Origin: Flammeovirgaceae bacterium
Lineage (GTDB): Bacteria > Bacteroidota > Bacteroidia > Cytophagales > Cyclobacteriaceae
Reading direction: 5' to 3'
Assembly (NCBI GenBank): GCA_016709845.1
Contig: JADJMA010000041.1
Coordinates: forward strand, 1 to 17,414
DNA length: 17,414 nucleotides
Shown: positions 1-8,654 of the stretch, one piece after another
Layout: each line of letters begins with the position of its first letter
Position numbering within the stretch: position 1 is the stretch's first letter
Position numbers and translations under genes: made by a program
Notes under the pieces: model-generated
The model's input: the letters and a program-made list of their open reading frames with translations, nothing else
What the model was told of the DNA's origin: nothing
The model's database searches: none

Positions 1-397
1 AGCGATTACTATTAAAACAATGCTACTCAAAATGGTGATATACCTATTATTTTTGTAGACTATGCTCTTGCCAATATCGACCCTCTGAAATAAAGGTAAC
101 AAAAGGAGAGGGAACAATAATAGCGTGATTTTTTCTCCAAGACGAAAAGGCCAACTTTGTAATTTGAAGTGTAAAGCAATCCAATAATGTATAAAAAGTA
201 AAATGAAGTCATTATTTTTGAAAACACATTTCGTTTAAGTGTTTCTAGAAAATCTTTAGGAGGAGTTTTGATTAAACAAAAAAGAAGGATACCAATGATG
301 GTGATATTGCTGATATGGATTGGGAAAATAATCCAACATAAAGCAAACAAATTAGCCCAATTAAAATTCCTTTGGTGCTTTTGAGTTCAGATATCAT
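1..397 (-). CDS. O-antigen ligase/polymerase-like membrane protein, N-terminal part, cut by left window edge
   Basis: The protein is strongly hydrophobic with several predicted membrane segments. After two frame corrections it reads from MISELKSTKG (ATG at 395-397) through WIIFPIHISNITIIGILLF and GLLYTSNYKVGLFVLEKK to ITLLLFPLLLLPLFQ. The GLLYT...VLE..T stretch matches the plus-strand ligase-like protein at 1578-2810, so the two are paralogues. The Wzy/WaaL family joins or transfers polysaccharide repeat units on undecaprenyl carriers at the periplasmic face of the inner membrane. The conserved C-terminal loop is outside the window, so ligase and polymerase cannot be told apart. Breaks lie near 345-350 and in the A run of the LEKK codons near 138-145. 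A TTG at 348-350 could be taken as the start, but coding sequence extends upstream in another frame to 397. It is divergent from the glycosyltransferase at 470. Confidence 0.72.
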
Positions 398-469
398 TCT
401 AAAATTTAATGCAAAAATGTAAATTTAAAGTGAGACTTTAGTGGCGTTAAATCAAAAACTTATTTCTAA
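398..469. promoter_or_regulatory. Divergent intergenic region, presumed promoters for both flanking glycan genes
   Basis: This 72-base AT-rich gap separates two genes that start in opposite directions, so it should hold both promoters. I could not find a convincing Bacteroidetes -33/-7 pair (TTG ... TAnnTTTG) on either strand. A short imperfect hairpin (AAAGT-GAG-ACTTT) lies near 427-439 and may be chance. The call rests on gene orientation only. Confidence 0.35.
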
Positions 470-1581
470 ATGAAAATTGCGATTCTTGGAACAAAGGATA
501 CCTAATAACTATGGTGGATATGAACAGTTTGCTGAATATATATCTCAACGATTAATTAAAAAGGGCATCTTGTTACAGGTTTACAACCCCTCTTTTCACT
601 CATTTAAAGATGATCATTTCCATGGAGTAAGTATCATCAGGAAATATAGTCCAGAAAAACTCATTGGTGGTGCTGCCAATTTTATCTATGATTACTTGTG
701 CCTAAAGGATGCATTAATGCGTGATTTTGATATTATCTATGAGGCAGGTTTATCATAGTGTCGCATATTCCCTAAAGTGGTTTGATGTAAAAAGGCTAAA
801 GCACCCCGTTGTGATCACGAATATGGATGGGCTTGAGTATAACCGATCAAAGTGGAATTCATTAACGCAGAACCTAATTAAGAAGTTGGAAAAAATTGCT
901 GTCGATGAATCTCCTTACATGATATCGGATAATATTGGTATCAGGTTATTATCGCTCAAACTTTAAAAAGGATTCTTTTTTTTATTCCGTATGGGGCCGA
1001 TCTTGTCAGAGACATTTGATGAAAAATACCTTATCCATAGGTCACTCACTAAGTTTGGGTACTTTATTTTAGTTGCTCGATTTGAACAGGACAATAATAT
1101 TGAAACAGCATTAGACGGCTATAGGTTATCAAAAAGCAAACTTCCTTTTATTGTTGTGGGGAATCATTATACCTCATATGGTAAGTATCTCAAGAGAAAG
1201 TATGCAGGAGATGATGTTAAATTTGTGGGAGGTATTTATAAAAAAGATGAATTGGATGCACTAAGACATTATGCTATGGCTTACTTTCGGTCACTCGGTA
1301 GGTGGAACGAATCCGTCTCTCCGGAGGCCATGTCAAGCAAATGCTTTATTGTCGCGCATGACAATATCTTTAATAAGAAGGTCCTGTATGAATCAGCACT
1401 TTATTTTAAAGATGTAGACAGTGCAAGGAATGTCATTGAGCAACTTTCGCAACTCCGTAAGGACAATCAAGATTTATTCATTGAGGAAAATTCCCAACGG
1501 ATCAAATATGAATATAATTGGAATAAAATTGTTGAACAACATGAGTTGTTATTTGAACAATTATTAAAGCAATCTCATTGA
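470..1581 (+). CDS. DUF1972-type family 4 glycosyltransferase (rhamnosyltransferase-like)
   Basis: The N-terminus reads MKIAILGT-K-GIPNNYGGYEQ, the signature of the DUF1972 N-domain of GT4 (GT-B fold) enzymes that add a sugar, often rhamnose, to a lipid-linked polysaccharide repeat in the cytoplasm. Later motifs are IIYEAGYHSVAYSLKWF, NMDGLEYNRSKW, PYGADLV and a C-terminal donor-binding region. The corrected length is about 370 residues, normal for the family. The ATG at 470 gives the family start; an internal start at 477 is a frameshift artefact. Breaks are visible near 488 (one G missing from AAAGGATA), 748, 935, 983 (run of eight T), 1005, 1287 and 1322. The last two bracket a stretch that reads AYFRSLGRWNESVSPEAM in one frame but G-HSVGGTNPSL-EAM in another, the latter being the conserved nucleotide-sugar loop. 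The stop overlaps the TTG start of the next gene, suggesting one operon. Confidence 0.88.
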
Positions 1582-2810
1582 GTATACAACCAAATCAGCA
1601 ATTTAGGCTCATTAATAGCAGACTAAATATTTTTAAAGGTGCTCTTTACCTATTTAGCTTTACAATTCCCCTATCTCAATATTTTAGTGTTCGGATTCTT
1701 CTATTCTCGGTTGTACTTACTTTATTTCTTGGCCTAAATCGATTTACACTCTCTAATCTTTTAGAAGCTCATGGGATATTTTAGGTTATTTAATCGTACT
1801 TATTCTTGGACTTCTTTACACGACTGACCTTACCCAAGGATTCTACGGGTACTAGAGACTAACTTTAGTCTTTTTAGCGATGCCCGTTATCTTCAGTGGC
1901 CTCTCACTCAACTCAAAGCAATTAAATAAACTTTGGCTAAGTTTCATTTTAGGCTTGTGGCGGCCTCTCTCATTTGCCTTTCATTTGCCTTCGTGTCTTT
2001 TTTTCAAGATCAAAGAATTTACGCATTTTCTTTACTACAATCTCACCAATCCAATTGGTTTCAACCAACTTACTTTGCCTACTATCTTTCTTTCGCCATT
2101 TGTTTATTGCTATGCGACTTCTCAAACCAAGTGAAAATGTCCAAGCTCGCTATTATGGGTATCGCTTTTTTTGTTCTTAATTTTAATGCTCACTGCAGGC
2201 CGAACCGCTTACTTGGGAATGTTATTAATCCTTTCATTTTTCATTCTTAAGTATTTCCTTGATGACACAAGCAATTTAAACAGAATGGATAGCCTTGCTT
2301 TCAGTCTTCCTTTTATTATCATGTTGCTTGTCAATTATTTTGACCTAAACGGTTCACTGACGAGCTCTACTGAAGGTACAGACTATTGGGAACGATTCAC
2401 CCTTTGGAATGCTGCGCTTAAGGCAAATCCAAGTCCATTATTTGGAGTTGGAACGGGCGATTATAAAGCCATATTAAACCAATATTATCAAACTCAAGGG
2501 ATGGCAACTTATGCAGATGAGCCTTAATTCTCATAATCAATTTATCCAACTGTATTTTTCAAATGGAATTTTTGGCTTACTGGCACTATGTATTCTCATA
2601 TGCAGACCCCTCTATTTGTCTTTTAAAACTCAAAACCCTTTAGGGATACTTATTATCTTTCCATTCATTATTTATGGTATAACTGAAGTATTTTTAGGTC
2701 GATTTCAAGGTGTTGTTTTTTTTGTGTTTTGTCATCAACTTGTCATTACTCAATTTTACTTGCTAAAACCCAAATTGATTCTAAGCAAAGAAAACATACT
2801 AAGCACCTAA
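1578..2810 (+). CDS. O-antigen ligase/polymerase family membrane protein (Wzy/WaaL-like)
   Basis: A polytopic membrane protein of about 410 residues when joined across breaks. It begins MSIQPNQQFRLINSRLNIF, probably from a TTG at 1578 that overlaps the previous stop by four bases. Diagnostic pieces are TAGRTAYLGMLLIL, ERFTLWNAALKANP, LFGVGTGDYKAIL and SLNSHNQFIQLYFSNGIFG, the periplasmic-loop and HNQF region of the O-antigen ligase/polymerase family. The family polymerises glycan units or transfers finished chains in the periplasm. Breaks lie near 1765, between 1845 and 1860 (where GTACTAGAG reads VLE in one frame and gives a false TAG in another), near 1960, near 2180 and near 2515. It sits between a glycosyltransferase and the chain-initiating transferases, which supports a role in the same polymer. 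It is a paralogue of the divergent gene at 1-397. Ligase versus polymerase activity is not decidable from sequence. Confidence 0.85.
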
Positions 2811-2830
2811 TCATCGCTTATACTTCCGAT

Positions 2831-4179
2831 ATGAGTCTTTTCCTTAAATTTATTTTTCTCATAAGCGACTTGTTTTTTTTAAACCTGTCGATCATTCTTT
2901 CCTTTGGTCTTGGTGATGGAAATTATTTAGACACTACGGGTAACAACGAATTATATTTGATTTTATTTAGTAATATTGGTTGGATTTTTTTGGTGCTTGT
3001 ATCTAATCCTTACAGTTTAAGCAAGGGATGGTCTGTGTCTAAGATATTTAAAAGCCAGATTGCATTTTTATTTGTTCATATTCTTATCATTTTCTCTTTA
3101 GTGGTCTTTTTTCAAAAAGAGTTTTTCGATTACGCAGATAATTTTGGTTTATTCTTTTTTCATTCCACTTTTCTTCGTGTGGAAGGTGCTAATAATTTTC
3201 GTGCGAAGACTCTTTATTAAAGAGATTCCGCATAGGAATTATATTTTAGTGGGACGTAATAAATTATCTGAAGAACTTAGAAAATACTATTTAATAAATT
3301 ATCAGGAAGGATATCGATTTGGCGGTTATTTTGACCACGAATCAAATCCTCAACTAATAAATTCATTAGCCGAATATTGTAAGGAAAATGAAGTGCATGA
3401 AATATTTTATTGTGTAGATAATCCAAGTCCGACTCAACTTCAGCAGTTAGTGAGTTTTGGATTGGATTCTCTAATAAAAGTTAAGCTTATAGCTGGGGAA
3501 ACAATACAGAATCAGGCCATACAATTTGATAAGTATGATCAAATTCCCGCCTTTGATTTAGCTACTTTGCCCTTAGATGAGTATCGTAACCAGGTTATTA
3601 AAAGAATCTTTGATCTACTTTTTTCAATAATCTTTCTTATAGCTATTTTTTCATGGCTCTATCCGTTGATTGCTATTTTAATTAAACTGGATTCTAAAGG
3701 TCCTGTCTTTTTTATTCAACTACGCAATGGACTTAAGAATCATCCCTTTTGGTTGCTATAAATTTCGTACAATGAGTTTTGAACAAGATGCTGAATTTAA
3801 ACAGGCTACCAAGAATGATCCTCGAATAACAAGAGTGGGTAAATTTTTGAGGAAAAGTAGTTTTGATGAGCTTCCTCAATTCATAAATGTCTTTAAAGGA
3901 GAGATGTCGCTCATTGGTCCCAGACCGCATCCTATAAAACTTAATGAAGATTTCGCTCAAAAAATCGCCACCTTAACCTCCAGGCATTATGTTAAACCCG
4001 GGTTGTCTGGTTTGGCGCAGTGCATGGGTTATAGAGGGGAAACCAAAACCCTCGAAGCCATGGAAAACAGAGTTCGTCTTGATCGTTATTACATTGAAAA
4101 TTGGACATTTTGGTTGGATATAAAAATCATCTTTCTTACTGTTATAAGTATCTTACGAGGCAGTGAAAAAGCATATTAA
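2831..4179 (+). CDS. Polyprenyl glycosylphosphotransferase (WbaP/WcaJ-like, bacterial sugar transferase domain)
   Basis: This enzyme transfers a sugar-1-phosphate, typically glucose or galactose, from a nucleotide sugar to undecaprenyl phosphate, starting a polysaccharide chain at the inner membrane. The N-terminal third (about residues 1-130) has four likely membrane segments starting MSLFLKFIFLISDLFFLN. A CoA-binding-like middle domain (RNYILVGRNKLSEELRKYY) follows. The C-terminal catalytic domain begins at VIKRIFDLLFSIIFL and carries CYKFRTM, DELPQFINVFKGEMSLIGPR and RHYVKPGLSGLAQ, all hallmarks of the family, and ends at GSEKAY. Corrected length is about 449 residues, normal for this type. 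Breaks are near 3150 and 3752 (one extra T before TGCTATAAATTTCG). The start at 2831 is 20 bases after the previous stop; upstream in-frame codons overlap the ligase gene and look spurious. The sugar specificity is unknown. Confidence 0.93.
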
Positions 4180-4186
4180 CTTTAAC

Positions 4187-5265
4187 TTGATAATTTATCA
4201 TTCGGATCTTCTTCTATACCGCCATCTCCTTTCTGATTTCCTTCTTGTTCTTTCCTGTTTTCATTAAGGTATTGAAACAATGGAAACTGTTCGATTCTTC
4301 CGGGAGTCATAGAATCCATTCGGATTTTAAACCCTCCATGGGAGGCATTGCTATTTTGTTAGGCGCCTTAATTTCTCTTTTAATGTGCCTGTCTTTTCAG
4401 GATTGGATTAGCCTACGATTTTTTTTTTTATAGCCATTGCCTTGATGTTTATTATCGGCCTTCGAGATGATATTCTTGCTCTTACTCCAAAGCAAAAACT
4501 CTACAGTCAATTCTTACCAATTCTTATTTTGGTTTTTCTTGATCGCGCCATCCTGGAATCAACGTACGGACTATTTGGAGATTTTATATTTCCTGAATGG
4601 GCCAGTTTACTAATCAGTCTATTTGTAATAGTAATTCTTACTAATGCCTATAACTTAATTGACGGACTAGATGGATTAGCAGGAACCATTGGGGTTATTA
4701 TCCTTGGATTTTATGGAACGTGGTTTTTTGCTATTGGTAATAATGCAGTTGGACTTATCGCATTTTGTTTCTCAGGGGCATTGTTGGCTTTCCTTTACTT
4801 TAATTGGCAGCCCTCTAAAATCTTTATGGGCGATACCGGGGCGCTTATGATAGGCCTACTTATTTCCTACCTGACTATTCAATTTATTAGAACAAACCAC
4901 CAACTACCTGACTTCTCTCCCTATAAATTTACTTCTTCCGTTGCTACGGCTGTTTGCATCCTGATTATCCCTGTTTTCGACACATTACGGGTAATTATTT
5001 TGCGTTTAAGAAAACTCCAGTCCCCCTTTAAGGCCGACAAGAACCATCTGCATCACCAGTTTTTAAATCTGGGATTTGACCATGCCCGGTCTGTAATTTC
5101 AATAGCCCTCATTAGTATTTTTTTCTTGCGATTGCCGTACTTTTGCGCAAACAAGGTGATCTGGTAATTTTGACAATAGTCTTAATGGTGTGCCTGATTA
5201 TTAATTACATCTTGAAGATACTGCAAACCAAACGATTGAATGGAGCAAAAAATAAAGTCCATTGA
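4187..5265 (+). CDS. WecA/MraY-family undecaprenyl-phosphate N-acetylhexosamine-1-phosphate transferase
   Basis: A polytopic enzyme of about 358 residues that moves a HexNAc-1-phosphate from UDP-sugar to undecaprenyl phosphate. Family motifs occur in order: SHRIHSDFKPSMGGIAIL, GLRDDILALTPKQKL (the Mg-binding Asp pair), NAYNLIDGLDGLAGT, KIFMGDTGALMIG and DKNHLHHQFLNLGF. The first helix reads AISFLISFLFFPVFIKVL, so translation begins upstream of 4212. No clean ATG is visible, and 4187 (TTG) is a best guess complicated by a probable indel. Breaks are in the 11-T run at 4419-4429, where a corrected run gives DWISLRFFFIAIALMFIIG, and in the T run near 5122, after which the frame continues LAIAVLLRKQGDLVIL to a TGA at 5263. 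The true end therefore overlaps the pheS start by 26 bases. It is a member of the PNPT superfamily and unrelated to the preceding initiating transferase. Confidence 0.9.
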
Positions 5266-6263
5266 AGAACAAATAAATTCCTTCTTGATTAAGACGAAGG
5301 AGGATTTAGAGCAATATCGTCTTCAATATATAAGTAAAAAGGGAGTTGTGGCTTCGCTGTTCGAAGACCTTAAGACAATAGCTGCTGAACACAAGAAATT
5401 GATGGGTAAGTCGCTCAATGACTTGAAACGATTGTCGGAAGAAAAGTTTAAAGCTGCACAGGAAAGTTTAGAGTCCGCAACCACTGCAACCCCAACCGAT
5501 CTTGACCTCACACTACCGATTACACCCAACAAAATCGGCAGTCAACATCCGCTTAATCTTACACGATATCGTATCATTGAGATTTTTGAACGCCTGGGCT
5601 TTAATGTAGAGGACGGCCCCGAGATTGAAGACGACTGGCATAATTTTACGGCCTTAAATTTTCCTGAGAATCATCCGGCACGCGAGATGCAAGACACATT
5701 CTTTATAGAAAAGAATCCGGACATGTTATTGCGAACGCATACCTCGAATGTGCAGATTCGATTAATGAAAGATAGAAAGCCACCCTTCAGAGCCATTATG
5801 CCAGGGCGTGTGTATCGCAACGAAGCAATTTCTGCCCGTGCCCATTGTTTTCTTTCACCAGGTTGAAGGTTTGTACGTAGATAAAAATGTTGGCTTCTCT
5901 GATTTAAAACAAACGCTTTATCATTTTGCTAAGGAGATGTTTGGGAAGGAAACCAAGATTCGCTTGCGACCTTCCTTCTTTCCGTTTACAGAACCGAGTG
6001 CCGAGATCGATATTTCCTGTCTTATTTGTCATGGCAAAGGGTGCAATGTTTGTAAGTACTCGGGCTGGGTGGAGATTGCTGGTTCAGGAATGGTGCACCC
6101 CAATGTACTAAGAAGTTGTGGTATTGACCCGGAAGAATACACGGGCTTTGCTTTTGGTATGGGCATTGAACGAATCACCATGTTGCGCTATAGTATTAAT
6201 GACCTCCGTCTTTTTTCTGAAAATGACATCCGGTTTTTGAAACAGTTTAAGCCGGTTGTGTAA
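5240..6263 (+). CDS. pheS: Phenylalanyl-tRNA synthetase alpha subunit
   Basis: This subunit attaches phenylalanine to tRNA(Phe) as half of an alpha2-beta2 enzyme in the cytoplasm. Residues 1 to about 85 form the N-terminal coiled coil that binds tRNA. The class II core follows: RYRIIEIFERLGFNVEDGPE, EDDWHNFTALNFPENHPAR, DTFFIEKNPDMLLRTHTS, motif 2 around MPGRVYRNE, and motif 3 as GFAFGMGIERITMLRY. The segment CLICHGKGCNVCKYSGW is the cysteine cluster seen in PheS of many Bacteroidetes. Length is 341 residues after correction, normal for the family. One break lies at 5841-5847, where an extra T turns HCFFHQVEG into a premature end. A real disruption would be lethal, so this is strong evidence of sequencing error. 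pheT is not adjacent. The gene overlaps the preceding transferase and is 13 bases before the aminotransferase. Confidence 0.97.
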
Positions 6264-6276
6264 GGCTTAAAACTCA

Positions 6277-7386
6277 ATGAAAGTTCCTTTCGCAGATCTA
6301 ACGAGTCAATATAAAAATCTGAAACCCGAAATCGATCAGGCGATAGCGCCTGTTCTAAACGCTGGTAATTTTATTGGAGGCGAGCCGGTTCGATTATTCG
6401 AAAAAAACTTTGCAGCTCTCTGTTCAGCAAAATATTGCATTGGTTTGGGAAATGGTACGGCTGGACTCTTCCTCGCACTAAAGGCCCTTGATATTGGTGC
6501 AGGTGATGAAGTGATTACCCCAGCTTGGAGTTGGATCTCAACTTCTGAGGTAATAACCTTGGCAGGAGCGAAGCCTGTGTTTGCCGATGTCGACCCTGTG
6601 TATTATACGATCACCGCATCAGAAATTGAAAAGAAGATCACAAACCGAACGAAGGCCGTAATTGTCGTTAATCTCTATGGGCAGATGGCTGACACAAAAC
6701 ACATCAGGCAAATTTGTGATGAAAAGAATATTAAATTGATCGAAGATTGTTCGCAGGCACATTTATCTGAAGAGAATGGAGTAATTGCTGGTACTATTGG
6801 TGACTACGGGGTATTTAGTTTTTACCCAACGAAAAATTTAGGTGCTTATGGCGATGCGGGCTGTGTTATCACCAATAAGGAAGAATTAGCCATCAAGATC
6901 AGGCGGCTGGCAAATCACGGAGGGTTATCCAAGGATGAGCACCAGATGGAGGGGTTCAACAGCCGACTCGATACATTACAGGCGGCCATCTTAAATGTAA
7001 AACTTCCCTATTTATCGGCCTGGACAAAAAAACGAATTGAATTAGCTCAACTTTATTGCAAGGAATTAACAGGTATACGCGGAATTATTTTGCCTGAAGT
7101 TCGCATAGATACGGTTCACTCCTTTCATTTATTTGTTGTAATGGCGGAACAAAGAGAATTGCTAAGAGAATATTTATCTCAACAAGAGATACAGACTTTA
7201 ATTCACTACCCGAAAGCTTTACCTTTTGAACCTGCCTATAGTTACCTGAATCACAAAGAATCTGATTTTCCTGTTTCAGCGCATTTGCAAAATGTAGTTC
7301 TTTCCTTGCCCTTATATCCTGAACTTAGCCGGGAGAAAGTTCTGTATGTTTGTAAATCCATCCGATCTTTTTATGAAACTTTCTGA
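6277..7386 (+). CDS. DegT/DnrJ/EryC1/StrS-family PLP-dependent sugar aminotransferase
   Basis: The 369-residue reading frame is intact, one of very few in the window. The family transfers an amino group, usually from glutamate, to a keto group on a nucleotide-linked sugar. The N-terminus MKVPFADLTSQYKNLK and the GNFIGG segment are typical. GNGTAGLFLALKAL (from residue 58) contacts the PLP phosphate. EDCSQAH supplies Asp157 and Gln160 for the PLP ring. The lysine that forms the Schiff base is Lys186 in FYPTKNLGAYGDAG. GFNSRLDTLQAAIL and the C-terminal NVVLSLPLYPEL complete the fold. It starts 13 bases after pheS and its last 16 bases overlap the next gene. Its product is likely an amino sugar for the polysaccharide made by genes upstream, but a 3-amino or 4-amino product cannot be assigned. 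Confidence 0.95.
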   Translation: MKVPFADLTSQYKNLKPEIDQAIAPVLNAGNFIGGEPVRLFEKNFAALCSAKYCIGLGNGTAGLFLALKALDIGAGDEVITPAWSWISTSEVITLAGAKPVFADVDPVYYTITASEIEKKITNRTKAVIVVNLYGQMADTKHIRQICDEKNIKLIEDCSQAHLSEENGVIAGTIGDYGVFSFYPTKNLGAYGDAGCVITNKEELAIKIRRLANHGGLSKDEHQMEGFNSRLDTLQAAILNVKLPYLSAWTKKRIELAQLYCKELTGIRGIILPEVRIDTVHSFHLFVVMAEQRELLREYLSQQEIQTLIHYPKALPFEPAYSYLNHKESDFPVSAHLQNVVLSLPLYPELSREKVLYVCKSIRSFYETF

Positions 7387-8234
7387 GATTTCTAAAGTAG
7401 GCATTGTGGGGGCGGGCACCATGGGGCAAGGTATTGCCATTTCGTGTGCGCTGGCAGGTTTCGAAACGATTCTGTATGATGTAAATACGGAAGGCATTGA
7501 CCGCAGCACTAAATCAAATTCAAAAGGCGTTGCAGCAATCAGTAAGCAAAGGAAAACTAAGTCAGCAGGATTGTGATCGCGCTTTGACAAGAATAAGGTT
7601 GGTTGATGATATTACCAAACTACAAGCGAATCTGATTATTGAGGCGGTTGTTGAAAATCTCAAAATAAAGCAAACGCTTTTTGCCCAACTCGAAAAAGAT
7701 AAATGAGGAGGGCTATAATGGCACCAATACGTCATCCATTCCGGTAACACAAATTGCCGCGGCTTTACAAAATCCATCCCAATGCATTGGATTACATTTT
7801 TTTAATCCGGCACACCTAATGAAGTTGGTTGAGGTAATTTCAGGATCTCAAACAAATCCAGAATTGATTTTGCTGATGAAAGATTTTGCAAAGGCTCTTG
7901 GAAAAACTCCTGTTGAAGTAAAGATTCTCCCGGTTTTATCGTTAACCGGGTAGCCCGGCATTTTTATGTGGAATCATTAAAGGTATTGGAAGATAAAGTG
8001 ACTTCGTTTGATGCAATCGATAAACTCATGCGATCGGCTGGTTTTAGAATGGGACCCTTTGAATTAATGGATTTGATTGGCATTGATGTGAACTACGCGG
8101 TAACCACTTCGGTGTATGAAGGTTTTGATAAAGCACATAAGTTCAAACCCAGTGACATTCAATATCAAAAAATCAAGGAAGGGAATTTAGGTAAGAAATC
8201 GGGTAAAGGTTTTTATGATTATTCGAAAAAGTAA
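7371..8234 (+). CDS. 3-hydroxyacyl-CoA (3-hydroxybutyryl-CoA) dehydrogenase
   Basis: The enzyme oxidises or forms 3-hydroxyacyl-CoA using NAD(P) in beta-oxidation, butyrate-type or phenylacetate metabolism. The start ATG at 7371 gives MKLSEISK followed by the Rossmann motif VGIVGAGTMGQGIA. Later landmarks are LIIEAVVENLKIKQ, ATNTSSIPVTQIA, GLHFFNPAHLMKLVEV (catalytic His and Glu region), SPGFIVNRVARHFY and FRMGPFELMDLIGID of the dimerisation domain. The end GKKSGKGFYDYSKK is typical of the single-domain form, about 287 residues. Breaks are near 7495, 7697, 7713 (extra G), 7723 (missing A) and 7922 (missing A before GATTCTCCCGG). It overlaps the aminotransferase by 16 bases and the lipoprotein by 20. 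Hbd and PaaH cannot be distinguished here, so no symbol is given. Its role in a sugar operon is unclear; co-transcription may be incidental. Confidence 0.93.
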
Positions 8235-8654
8235 AATTTATTTATTCTTTATATTACTTCTCGCGTGTACCCGCGACATGTATGATGACCCCATACCGTT
8301 GGTGCCTTTTGTAGACATAGTGATCAATTTGAATTTGCCCGAATATATCAATCTAAGAACCGATGGAGGTTCGAAGGAATTAAGTACGGGTGGGGTTCGC
8401 GGTATAATTGTTTATCGGCTAAATGCTTCTACCTATTTCGCTTACGAACGCAATTGCTCTTATCATCCCAATGAAGCCTGTGCCACGGTGGACATAGACA
8501 GCTCGAGGCTCTTTATGATTGATCCGTGTTGTAAATCAAATTTCAACTTTGAAGAGGGCATACCAACTGGGGGCCAGCCTGGCGACCCTTGCAAAAGTAC
8601 CGGACTCAATTAGCCGGTACAACCCTTACCATCAGTGACGAAATAATTTACTAG
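8215..8654 (+). CDS. Small lipoprotein with degenerate Rieske-like domain
   Basis: The first 18 residues form a lipoprotein signal (KIYLFFILLLAC, lipobox LLAC with Cys18), so the product should be anchored in an envelope membrane. The mature part of about 128 residues includes YFAYERNCSYHPNEACATV, then LFMIDPCCKSNFNFEEG and, after one frame correction in the G run near 8572, PTGGPAWRPLQKYRTQ and TLTISDEIIY. The layout resembles a Rieske [2Fe-2S] domain, in which CxH and CxxH bind the cluster and a GPA..PL..Y strand follows. Here the first motif is CSYH, the second is a Cys pair, and the second His is missing. Cluster binding is therefore doubtful. The uncorrected frame stops at 8613, but the conserved end lies at 8654. 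The start overlaps the dehydrogenase by 20 bases. Confidence 0.75.

Noticed and set aside
1845..1860. In-frame TAG in the O-antigen ligase gene, considered as recoding or a true nonsense mutation
   Set aside because: The same bases read GTA CTA GAG (VLE) in another frame, matching VLE in the paralogue at 1-397, so a pair of indels explains it.
4419..4429. Run of eleven T as a programmed frameshift slippery site
   Set aside because: The same kind of break occurs in nearly all genes here, and neither a pseudoknot nor a shorter functional product is evident. Run-length error is simpler.
5323..5532. Minus-strand 69-residue frame opposite pheS
   Set aside because: It is a shadow of the coiled-coil coding region of pheS.
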